DNA from: Sinotaia quadrata
Taxonomy: Eukaryota; Mollusca; Gastropoda; Architaenioglossa; Viviparidae
Assembly: GCA_028829895.1 (NCBI GenBank)
Contig: CM054182.1
Location: 62,659,879-62,723,878 of the forward strand
Length of the DNA stretch: 64,000 nt
Direction of reading: 5' to 3'
Position 1 is the stretch's first letter. Every line of letters starts with the position of its first letter. Below are positions 1 to 10,800 of this stretch, in pieces. The position numbers and the translations under genes are program-made. Under the pieces are notes generated by a model, which ran no database searches, was not told the origin of the DNA, and saw only the letters and a list, made by a program, of their open reading frames with translations.

Positions 1-209
1 ACACTCGAGACGAAGCCGTCCTCTTCTTTTCGTGCGGCTGTACAGAACGCGGCAGCAAATCGACTGCTCCAGTTATTGAAGTAAACCCCGCCGCTGGAAC
101 CGAAAGGCACGTCAGTCTGGGCTTCAAAAAGACGGTGTGGAGAAATACAGCGAGAGGGTGTTGGCACGTTCCAGGGTGCCAGTTCCAGGGCAATTATAGG
201 TGAAATTTG
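1..209 (+). other. Possible non-coding first exon
   Basis: The first 209 bases are richer in G+C and CpG than what follows. They end at TTTG followed by GTAAGT, a strong 5' splice-donor match, with the GT at 210-211. There is no convincing coding frame. It could be the 5' UTR exon of a plus-strand gene, perhaps the CD225 gene whose last exon starts at 20165. That link is inference and would need a 20-kb intron. The segment may also continue left of the window. Confidence 0.22.
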
Positions 210-539
210 GTAAGTTTGTGCCACTTTTCTACACATATTCCTATGTTTTGTGACACTAACTGGTTCGGGTATTGCAAGCGGATGTGGACTTTCGGCAGAC
301 CACGCGCGCAGGCATCCATGGGGGTTACCGACGTACAATGTCGTAGTGCATTTTGCCGCAGCAGCGCTGGGCAGCCGTCGAGTTAAATCTATCGAGCGAT
401 CGAAGTGTGTCGTTGTTTCTGTTTGTTGGCTGTGTTATTGTTGTCTCCTGCCGAGCTGCTCAAGGCTACTGAGAATGAGTCTAATGTAGGAGTCGTTGTT
501 ATTTGCAAGTCGTGACTGGGCCTGTCATTATTATTGTAT
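210..539. other. No gene recognised
   Basis: Unique sequence with a 79-codon open frame at 250-489 that resembles nothing I know and lacks splice or promoter context. I see no other feature. Confidence 0.5.
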
Positions 540-1235
540 CGCATTGTGACTGCTCACTGAGAGGGACTCTGATATAGGTGTTATGGTTATCATGTCGACT
601 TGTGACTACTCACTGAAAGGGGCGTTATTGTAGGGGCCATAATTATTACATCGCTTTTGTGATTGCTCAATGAGATGGGCGTTAATACAGGGGCCATGAT
701 TATTATATCCCTTTGTGATTGCTCACTGAGAGGGGCGTTAATGTAGTGGCCATGATTATTATATCCCTTTGTGATTGCTCACTGAGAGGGGCGTTAATGT
801 AGTGGCCATGATTATTATATCCATTTGTGATTGCTCACTGAGAGGGGCGTTAATGTAGTGGCCATGATTATTATATCCATTTGTGATTGCTCACTGAGAG
901 GGGTGTTAATGTAGTGGCCATGATTATTATATCCATTTGTGATTGCTCACTGAGAGGGGCGTTAGTGTAGTGGCCATGATTATTATATCCATTTGTGATT
1001 GCTCACTGAGAGGGGCGTTAATGTAGTGGCCATGATTATTATATCCATTTGTGATTGCTCAACGAGAGGGGCTCTGATGTGGATGTTATGACTATTGTAT
1101 CGCTTTTTGACTGCTCACTGAGGGGAAGTCAGATATAAGGGTCATGATTATTATAGCTCTCTGTGACTATTCACTGAGAGTGGGTCTACTATAGGGGCCT
1201 TATTAACCGTGTATTGTCACTGTTTACTGAGAGAG
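540..1235. repeat. 56-bp minisatellite array
   Basis: The block containing ATGTAGTGGCCATGATTATT recurs at exactly 56-bp spacing (741, 797, 853, 909, 965, 1021). The core at about 660-1070 is nearly identical. Copies on both flanks are diverged, as is usual where homogenisation is limited to the array centre. Confidence 0.93.
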
Positions 1236-1919
1236 AACCTTGTGATAATGTATGCTTTATCGCGTGTCGTTTCTATAGTTTGGAAAAGGACACATATACA
1301 TCCGTTTTATTTTTCAGTTTTTTCATTATTCGGTTTGAACTTTGTGAACGGTTATGTGTCTGTGCATAACTGTGAATATTTAAGTGCAAATGTATACTGG
1401 TGCACTGATATATCGCGGACAGCCTGTGGACCCCATTAAAAAAAAATTACTCTCCACCCTCTTCAAATTACATGTACAGAGTTAACAGCACTGTATCAAA
1501 TCAACTGGCTCAGTTTGCAAATGTTTTGCCGTACATGTCTAAACTTTATAGAGTATAAGTGTTCAGTACATTGTACATGTACTTGTCACTTCGTAAACAC
1601 AGATTAATAATGATCACTATTATTTTTGGAAAAATCCAAACACATCTTACCACTGTCTAAAGAGAGTTAACAGACATTTTTGCTTCACAGATTTGTCACA
1701 CATCTCTTCAAAGGGCATGTAGTGAAGTAGGGTGAGCCGTAAGTTGATAAACAGTAGCAGCCATGAGTTGTTCATGCGTGACAGAAAGGATCCGTTATAT
1801 CGAGGCCTCACGTACAACACAGTCGAAAGTTTTGGACCTCAAGGACCGTGTAATATCGAGGCACCAGTAAAAGGGTTTTTTTGTGATACATGTGTAGGCC
1901 TATGTTTGAGAATATATAT
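1236..1919. other. AT-rich stretch without a recognisable gene
   Basis: Contains short open frames at 1209-1439 and 1732-1968 that match no family I recognise. No repeat or RNA gene is visible. Confidence 0.5.
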
Positions 1920-2110
1920 TTATTTGTTAATGCATATGTTATGTGTAAATGTCCGTGTTTATGTGTAAATGTGCTTGCTCTTATGTAAATGCGTCGTTTT
2001 ATGTGTAAACGCGTGTGTTTATGTATACATATACTCGTTTGTGTAAATGCATGTTTATGTGTAAATGTGCTCGTTTGTGTAAAACCACATGCCTTTCATG
2101 TTTCTATGCG
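1920..2110. repeat. Degenerate short tandem repeat (TTTATGTGTAAATG type)
   Basis: TTTATGTGTAAATG and close variants such as TTTGTGTAAATG recur about every 15-30 bases. The array is old and diverged. Confidence 0.7.
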
Positions 2111-2270
2111 AACGTAAATGTTATATAAAAATATATGTGAATGAACATGAAAGTCCATGTTTATGAGTACAGTTGCACGAATATTTGAAAAACCAGGTAT
2201 ACTTGTATCACCTTGAGTGAATGTAAAATGTGGACTTTAGGGACGGTACAGGCATCTTAACCTGTCAGCT

Positions 2271-2540
2271 TAAGTCTGCGACTGTGTTAATATCCGAGTT
2301 GCTGAGTGCTTGAGTCTGCGACTGTGTTAATATCCGAGTTGCTGAGTGCTTAAGTCTGCGACTGTGTTAATATCCGAGTTGCTGAGTGCTTAAGTCTGCG
2401 ACTGTGTTAATATCCGAGTTGCTGAGTGCTTAAGTCTGCGACTGTGTTAATATCCGAGTTGCTGAGTGCTTGAGTCTGCGACTGTATTAATATCCGTGTT
2501 GCTGAGTGCTTGAGTCTGCGACTGTGTTAATATGCGAGTT
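2271..2540. repeat. 40-bp minisatellite, about 6.7 copies
   Basis: AGTCTGCGACTGTGTTAATA recurs every 40 bp (for example 2281 to 2321). The copies differ by a few substitutions, and the last copy is the most diverged. Confidence 0.93.
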
Positions 2541-2941
2541 TATGTCGGTAATATAATAGTTTTTATCTTTTATATTCACTTAACTGACTCACTAGTGTTA
2601 TTGTCTTGCTGGTAATACAATAGTTGTTTATATTTGTGTTAAAATCACAAAAGATTTTCTTCGATGAAAACACCAATATTATTTTAAAGAATCCACAAAA
2701 TATTTTCTTCGAAAAACAAGATTTCTATTTATGCTGATAATAGAGTAGTTCATACCTATGCAAGAATCACAATGAACTATGTTTGCTGGACGCACACAAT
2801 TTTTTTTAATTCAAGAAATAAATTGATTTTGTTGGAAATATAATTGCTTATGCCTGATAACCTCGCAAAAAATTATAAATTATACCGTACGGAACAAATA
2901 TGTTTATTTTTATTCTGGCTATACAATGCATTTTATCTTGT
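2541..2941. other. AT-rich spacer
   Basis: Low-complexity A/T sequence between two minisatellites. I see nothing else in it. Confidence 0.5.
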
Positions 2942-3215
2942 TAGACTTACACTAGTTACAATTTCTCGTGTAATTACTTACAACTAGTTACAATTTCGTG
3001 TTACTACTTACAACTAGTTACAATTTCGTGTTACTACTTACATTATTTACAATTTCGTGTTACTTACTACTTACATTAGTTACAATATCGTGTTACTACT
3101 TACAACTAGTTACAATTTCGTGTTATTACTTACAACTAGTTACAATTTCGCGTTACTACTTACATTAGTTACAATTTCGTGTTACTACTTACAACTTGTT
3201 ACAATTTCGTGTTGC
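2942..3215. repeat. 30-bp minisatellite, about 9 copies
   Basis: Copies of AGTTACAATTTCGTGTTACT joined by ACTTACAACT, at about 30-bp spacing with small indels. Because the unit is divisible by three, a spurious 75-codon frame stays open through it. Confidence 0.9.
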
Positions 3216-3881
3216 TATAATGTTGATCTCCCTAGAGATTTATATTTATGCTTAATTTCAGTTGCCTATGAATTATATGCATAATGTTAATCGCACTCAT
3301 TCAAGCTCAACAATGGAATAGCTTGTACCCATGCTAGATTTTCAATAGCCTTTATAATTATAATACTGGTCGCTCACAGACATTTTGTTGAAATGTCTTT
3401 AGTGGCTATTTGTCTAGCTTCCTGCCTTGGTTACGGCCACACAAGCACAGCAATGTCACGACAGTACGAAGGGATGTAGATATGAGATGACTTAGTTGCA
3501 CGTAGGCCGGATCAATGCTGACTTTCTCAAGGGAATCTTCGAAACCTCGTTACCGTCTTTAGCCTCGAGTTTATCTCTTGGAACGAATATTAATTTAGAT
3601 CTGAGCCGTTGCCAAGACTATCAGTTAGGAAGAATTCTTCCCCTTAAGGATCCTAATGATCTGACATTTGACTTTTATCAGCCCCCCTCTCCCCAGCTAC
3701 TAAGAATCAAACCTCTAGCTTAAGAAGGAAATAGAGCATTACTAATAAGAGACAGTGTTTGAAACTAACTGAAATGTCTCTCTCCTAACTGGACTTCAAG
3801 CACTGACGCTCTACGAATGTCCGTTCGTCATAGGTGTCATTCTTTGAGTCCAATAGCGATTTAAATAATTTTCGCTTCCAT
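3216..3881. other. No gene recognised
   Basis: Mixed-composition single-copy sequence. A frame at 3496-3723 begins with TTG rather than ATG and resembles no family I know, so I do not call it a gene. Confidence 0.5.
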
Positions 3882-4200
3882 ACGTTAAAGGTTCAAAAGA
3901 ATAAACTCGCAATTGTTTATGATTTATCTGCTTTCACGTGTCAGAAGTTCAAATGAATAAAATTTCAATGGTCTGTCTGCTTTCAAATGGTCAAAGGTTC
4001 AAAAGAATACATTTTCAATGGTTTATAGTTATCTGCTTTCACAGATCAAAGGTTCAAATAAATAAAATGTCAATGGTTTATAATATAATTTTCTGCTTTC
4101 ACACGTTAAAGTTTATAAGGAGTAAACTAGGAATGGTTATAATTATCTGCTTTCGCACGTTTGAGGTTCAAAGGAATAAAATTGCAATAGTTTATATTTA
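3882..4200. repeat. Degenerate minisatellite, unit about 55-62 bp
   Basis: CTGCTTTCACACGTTAAAGG followed by TTCAAAAGAATAAA and CAATGGTTTATA recurs about five times with indels. The 110-codon plus frame across it comes from the repeat. Confidence 0.8.
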
Positions 4201-4815
4201 TCTGCATGAAAATGGCTGCATAGCGTTTTATATTCAAACTTTTTGTACTTATAATGGCTTATATAAATAAGCTAGAGGTACTCTAATTTATATTTAAATG
4301 CTTACTAACAATACAAATATTAGTAATACAATTGATTGTGTCTGTTAAAACCAAAATTATTTGTCATTCTACACGAGAGACAAAAATTTGCTTCATTTTT
4401 CTGTTCCAATGTGGCACCAATGATCATTTAGCTCAATGTGGAACACTAAAATCATCTAACAATACTGTCTTTAGTTTTTTTCCAATCATTCAAATTTTAT
4501 AATATAAATCTTACAGCGATGATCATAAAAAAGAAATATAGAACTAATATTGAAAAGAAAATTTTAAACACCGTTATGCATTTAGCAAGCTTCTCATTAA
4601 CTTTTTTCTAGCTCTACTACACAGAGACTTTAATTTCGTGGAGTCCTTTAATAATCCTAGATAATATAATAATCTATCAACTAATCCGTGATGAGTCCGA
4701 AAAAGGTTTCTATTATATGCGCCTTTTATTTATTTGCTTTTGCATTCAAACTTTATGGTAGACAGAATAACCAACAATGTAGCTGTACACTCTGGAAACC
4801 TGCCAAAAATACACA
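4201..4815. other. AT-rich spacer
   Basis: Strongly A/T-biased sequence. I find no gene, RNA or repeat that I can name. Confidence 0.5.
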
Positions 4816-5068
4816 AACATACGCGCACACACATACACACACGCACTCACGCACACACACACACACATACATATGGATAATAGATAACACAAAACTTCAT
4901 AGACAGTGCTTTCTTACAGACAAAGCTGCACCATTCGGTTCCAGCCTGAATTCTACACGCCATAGTAATTGGATGGATAGATCTTCAAGTATTTTGGTTC
5001 TCGTACACACTTGCGCACGCATACACTATACATACACACTTACGCACGCACGCTATACATACATACGC

Positions 5069-5122
<54 letters not shown>

Positions 5123-5125
5123 TAC
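4816..5125. repeat. CA microsatellite cluster
   Basis: Interrupted (CA)n around 4816-4870, a more complex stretch, then a pure (AC)n run at about 5067-5120. Overlapping His/Thr-rich frames are artefacts of the dinucleotide. Confidence 0.95.
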
Positions 5126-5445
5126 GTACAGGCACACAATACAGAATAGTAACACTTTTTAATAAGATCTACACCATGTCATATAGAGTCGCGTGCAAGG
5201 CTCAAAATGAGATGATTTTGGCTTCTCCCATAGAGACTGCAGTCTAATTAATCCCTTTTCGCAGCCAGTACAGGAATATAACAGAAATTAATTTTAAAAG
5301 TGCTTTCCTAAAAATTAAAAAAAAAAAGTTAAAAAAAGAAAAAGAGCAACCATCGGAAAACAGTATAGTTAGGTCACAGACAATGTCTTTTCCTCGGACA
5401 CTATGCTGAGTCAAGAGCTGAGGGTGGTGTGTGTATGTGCGTGTG

Positions 5446-5446
<1 letters not shown>

Positions 5447-5510
<64 letters not shown>

Positions 5511-5512
5511 AA
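5447..5512. repeat. GA microsatellite
   Basis: About 30 GA units in a row. The Ser/Leu-rich minus-strand frames over it are artefacts. Confidence 0.95.
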
Positions 5513-6018
5513 GAGAGCGTGAGTTTAAAAAATATGCAAATATGCTTGACATTTTTATTTTGTTGAAAAGAAATTGAATTTTGTTTCTGTTTATTTTCCA
5601 ACGCTGAAATGTACTATGCATCGCCTTCGGCTCGCTAGTTAACATCAGTAACGAAACTACGTCATCGATGGGGAGGGGGGTGGCACTATTTATTATCGTC
5701 TCTGAGTTATTAGCATAGGCATATAAAACTTTATCTGAAATTTTAAAGAATTAAAGAGAGGAGGAGAAAGAAAGAAGAAGAAGAATGGACGAATGGACTT
5801 ATTTACTGATTAGGCTTTTGTCCTGATTCGTGGGAGGATTAACAATGGCGGCAACAGTTGTTTAAAATAAGCACAATAACTTCCCGCAAAATGTGCAAAT
5901 ACCTCGTATAAATTCTCGTAGTACCATAAATTAATTCGGCATGCACACGCATGCATGGAAGACCTAAATACGTGTACATTTTAACAGTATGCTACTGCTG
6001 ATAATACATGCTGACAAT
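5513..6018. other. Single-copy flank of the retrotransposon
   Basis: Includes a purine-rich patch at 5750-5790. No gene is recognised. This is the pre-integration neighbourhood of the LTR element. Confidence 0.5.
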
Positions 6019-6023
6019 CACAG
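6019..6023. repeat. Target-site duplication CACAG (left copy)
   Basis: CACAG directly precedes the left LTR and is repeated at 14362-14366 directly after the right LTR. A perfect 5-bp duplication is the expected integrase signature of Ty3/gypsy elements and fixes both element ends. Confidence 0.93.
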
Positions 6024-7717
6024 TGTGGCGGAAAGGGGGTTCTCCGTGTGCGCCTTGGTTATTAATATTTTAATTAATCACTTTCATGCCAATCGCTCAC
6101 TACCTCCTTAAAGGGTCTTATGCGGTCCGAGAGTGACTAGGTCAAGCCTCGAGCAGTCCGTCAGTCAATGACCGTCTCCCAAGTGTTACCTGTCTCAGAA
6201 TAGTGACTACACTGCGTTTATCTTGTCAGTCGTTCTATCACTATTCCGGCCCTACCACAATCTCTCATCGCTGTCAATGATGGGAACTATTTTAAAACAT
6301 GTGTCTAGACCGTCTTCTCAACTGTATTATGTCATTGGCTGCCCCCACCCATCATTACACATGTACCTCCGAGAAATGAAGGAGTAAATAGTTTTAAAAG
6401 AAAACAATTTATTAAAAAGAAATAAAGATAACAATTTCAATAAATTTACATTGAATCCAAATCACACACTAGGCGATTTCGAAATCACAAATCTCGTAAG
6501 ACTTCCAGAATTACAATTAATGAAAAGATGTATCAATACAGTTTTAGAGAATAATTATTAGAGAATTCCGTGTGACATTATCATATACTTTAGTTAAGCT
6601 TACACAATTACTCTTCATACATAAGCCAACTACATAGTCAACACTTTAGAAAATATAGAGAAATTACATAGAGAATCAGACATAGAACAAGGAATGAAAA
6701 TCACAGAAACATGTACAGATTACACAGAAAGTTCATGTAATTGAATCACCTGATTATGGCCTTGTTCTGTTGTAGCCTCGTTCTCGGCAGGGTGGCTGAC
6801 AATTAAATGTCTCGTGGTTTTAGCCCGCCTGGTGACGTAAATGAATGTTCGTGATTTACGAACAACAATTTGTCCATAGAAAGTTAAACAAAGTCTGTAA
6901 TTTGTAATCCTTTCACAGACACTGATAACATATAGTCATCCACAGTTCAGTATACTCAATTTCACTGGTTAGGCAGTTTATCCACGTTGTACAAGTGGGT
7001 CAGACTCACGCTCCTCGCAGCAGCCCACTTCGTAATACCGTCTCCCTTGATGGTCCTGATACAAACAGAATCCACAAGCAGGTTTACTCCACACTGGCCC
7101 TAAACACATGTAGAGACCAAGTGGCAGTACTCGTTGTCAACACTAGACAACTGGAACATGAGACGCCAGGATCAACTGGTACAATCCAAAAATGAATAAC
7201 TGAAGACAATGCGTACTGACAAGTACGCACGCACGTGTGACGTATGGAGCTGAACGCATGGAACTGAGCTCCTGGAACTGGACGGCTTGAACTTTCCTTA
7301 GTTCTGACCATGAGCCGGCACGGGACTCAAACTTGTGTAAAAGAGTGTAGAGAATTTTGAGTCTGCTCTTTTATCCATTTTCAGAGGTCATGGAAGTTTC
7401 TAGAATTTCTTAGCCTCTGGCTATGACTTGTTTTTCTTCCTGTGCCTATTGACTCCATAGTCATGGCTGAATGCACACACATAATAGACTAAGTGTGTGT
7501 GGTGCCAGGAATATGCCCATGTTACATAAGAATTTGTGACCTGTAATTCCAACTCCCTTTATTTGTAGATATGGGTCGATGTTGTTTACGTCAAACAAAT
7601 CTTATCAGACTTGAATTGTGAAATTCAAATCAAAAATTTGGTTTACAAATTTTGAAAATTAACGAAATTAATTATATTAATTAAATTAATTTGGTAATTA
7701 GCATTTTTCCGTTTACA
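6024..7717 (-). repeat. 3' LTR (left copy, 1694 bp)
   Basis: On the minus strand it opens TGTAAACGG and closes CCGCCACA, giving the standard TG...CA ends. It matches the right copy except for one missing C near 6852 and T instead of A near 6987. A TATA-like ATAAAAG (minus strand) lies at 7368-7374 and an AATAAA at 6408-6413, suggesting a very long R region, with U5 from about 6390 down to 6024. The promoter and polyadenylation positions are inferred from motifs only. Short frames inside both LTRs are not conserved proteins that I know. Confidence 0.97.
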
Positions 7718-7728
7718 TTCCTCCCCAC
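7718..7728 (-). other. Polypurine tract
   Basis: GTGGGGAGGAA on the minus strand abuts the TG that begins the 3' LTR. This is the expected primer position for plus-strand DNA synthesis. Confidence 0.85.
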
Positions 7729-7811
7729 AAAAAGATAGTGAACGGGGTGAACTATCTTACTTCACTAAGGAAAAATGAAAAGTCATGTGCGGCTTTATTA
7801 GGTTCTGAAAT

Positions 7812-10800
7812 TTAGTCCTCGTTTCCGATCACCCGAGACAAGAAGTCTGCTCCGACATTGTCTACTCCTTTTATGACTTGTATCTGATAACGGTACTGTT
7901 GTAAAAACAATGACCAACGAGTCAATCGACCGTTACTTCGGTTGGAGTTAGAAATGTAAGCTAGTGGTTGGTGGTCTGTTTGTATAGTAAATTTTTTACC
8001 ATACAGGTAGGCTTGGAATTTCTGAGTCCCCCAAATAATAGCTAGGCACTCTTTTTCTGAAGTAGAGTAATTACACTCTGCTTTGTTTAGACATCTGCTA
8101 GCGTACGCTACAGGGTGAATGTCTCCTTCAAACGTTTGCATCAGCATGGCTCCTAATCCTACATTGCTTGCGTCAGTTCGTAAAATGAACTCCTTATTTA
8201 AATCAGGCAAGTGTAATACGGGTTGTTTAGCCAAACTGTCTTTGAGTGTCTCAAATGCAATCTCACATTTGGGATCCCAGTGTACAGTAGAGGGTTGTCC
8301 CTTCTTTGTCAAGTCGGTTAGAGGTTTTGCTACTTTACTGAAATCTGGTATGAATTTCCGATAATAACCGGCTAATCCTAGGAAGGATTTCACATTTGTT
8401 TTTGTGATGGGGCGGCTCATTTCGGAGAGTTTCTGTACCTTAGCAGCATCCGGCCATAGTAAGCCGTGTCCTACTGTGTGACCCAGATATTCTAACCTCT
8501 GGAATGCGATCAAGCATTTAGACGGGCGTGCTGTCAGATTGCATTCTTGTAATCTGACAATCAACTTTTCCAGAACTCTCATGTGTTCTGTGAAAGTTTC
8601 GGTGGCAATGAGAACATCGTCCATAAAATTATATATGGTAGTCTCTTGCATGGGTTCAATGAGTAGGCGCATCATTTTAGTGAACGTGGCGGGTGCGGTT
8701 AAAATTCCGAACGGCATGACGTTCCACTGGAATTGTCCTTCAGGCGTGCTAAATGCGAGTTTCTTTTTGTCTGCTTGGCAAACCGGAAGTTGCCAGTACC
8801 CTTTTGACATATCAAGTTTACTAAAGTATTTTGCCGTACTCAATTGTGCGAACAATCGCTCTGGTTCGGGGAGAGGTTCAGCTGAAAATATAACGTGTTT
8901 GTTCAACTGCCTGTAGTCGACACAGAAGCGGTGTGTTCCGTCTTTCTTTTGCACCAGCACAATGGGTGCGCTATAGGGTGAATCGGCTTTCTCGATCACG
9001 CCTATCTCGAGCATTTTTTGTATTTCCATTTTGACTGACTCCTGTTTTGCATAGGGTAAAGTATATGGCTTCACCCGGACTGGAGTATCGTCGATGGTAG
9101 GTACACAGAATTCACATAGTTTGGTACGGCCTGGTTTGTCGGTAAACGTCAGCGCGTAGCGCTCTATGATATTCTGAACTTGTTCTCGTTCACCGTGATG
9201 TAAATCTGGGTTTATCATGACATCCTGACTAGTTTCGGTTTCCGTAAGTCCGGGGTGTGGTATCACACCAGCCTCTGGTACGGACGTATCTGGATCTTCC
9301 ACCATGATAGTGGCTACCAAATTTACCGGTCGTTCATGATATTCCTTCAGTAAATTCGCGTGATAGACTTTCGTTTTGTTTTCCATCTGGACGCGAAAAT
9401 TACACCCACTCAACTTTTCCACTACTTTGTAGGGCCCTTGCCAACCCACTTCAAGTTTATTTCGATGTATGGGTAGCAGCAGTAATACTTGTGAGTCTAC
9501 ATCGAGGGTGGTTTCTTTCGTGTGTTTGTTGTATTGGTTTGCCTGTCGTTTCTTTGCCAACCGAGTGTTGTCAGCAGCGATCTGACAGCTCAAGTCGATC
9601 TTATTTGCAAGATCGATGACGTGCTGATAGGTGCTTTTCACCGTATCGGGCAGTTTGTCATTGGTCCAATACTGTCGCAAGACGCTCATTGGTCCTCTCA
9701 CAGTTCGACCATATAACAGTTCAAATGGTGAGAACAGTGAGGAGTCCTGGGGTACCTCCCTAAGCGCGAATAATACGGCGGTTAGGTATTTGTCCCAGTC
9801 ACGTGGTTTGTCGATGCAGAGTTTTTTCAACGACCTGGTCAATGTGCCATTCAGACGTTCGATCAACCCGTTGCATTGGGGGTGGTAAGGGGTGGTAGTT
9901 ATCTGCTTAACCTGAATGATGCGATTTACTTCTTTCATTAGCGCGCTTACGAACTGTGTACCTCGGTCTGATAAAATCTCTTCGGGAAAACCCACTCGCG
10001 AGAAAATACCGAATAGTGCGTTAGCTACGGTGGAAGTGCTTATCGATGCTAGCGGTACAGCTTCAGGGTACCTGGTAGCGTAATCAATCACGGTAAAAAT
10101 CCACTTATGTCCCCTCCCTGATGGTGGCTTAATTTCGCCAATCAGGTCTACGGCGATCCTCCTAAATGGTGTCTCGATTACTGGGGTCTCACCCAATGGT
10201 ACTAGTTTTTCCGCTTTCCTGTTAACCCTTTGACAACGATCACAGGATTGGCAAAACCGGGTGACGTCCCCTGCCATTCCTGGCCAGTAAAACTCTGTCG
10301 TCACTCGGGCTAGTGTTTTGGCACAGCCCAAATGTCCAGCGGTCGGCGAATCGTGAGCCACGCGTAGTACTTCTGCTCTCCGATTGCTTGGTACAACGAC
10401 TTGGCTAGTTATAACTCCGCCTTCCGACTCTCTCTGTCGGACAAGGATGTCCTTCTTCCAACGAAATCTGACTAAGTCACCTGACTTCTTGGAAATGTGC
10501 ATGTCTTTAAGCTCCGCCTTTTTGCGGCACTGCTCAAGGCTCGCGTCGGTCAACTGAGCGTGACTGAGTGAGTCTGGCCCACCGGCCGGTCCGTTGGCCG
10601 TGTCAGTCTCCCCAGTGGCTACTTCAGTGACCCCTTTGTTGACCACTTGCGTTGCCCCCTCCTCTGTGGGCGTGGTCGCAATTTCGTCATGCGTACTCGG
10701 CTCGGTAACTTCATCGTCCGACCTCATAGCAGACGCTTCTTCTTTTCCTCGTGTTTGCTGTCTTGTCGTGACAACACAAACATTTGGATCCTCAGGTGCA

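Noticed and set aside
3496..3723. 75-codon frame with Pro/Leu-rich end
   Set aside because: Starts with TTG, not a normal eukaryotic start. No acceptor directly before it and no recognisable domain.
6995..7311. Open frames of 66 and 75 codons in each LTR, identical in both copies
   Set aside because: They are identical because the LTRs are, and on opposite strands of the same DNA. No protein family resemblance and no link to gag-pol.
7718..7811. Possible env gene downstream of pol
   Set aside because: Only about 95 bp separate the pol stop from the 3' LTR, so there is no room for an envelope gene.
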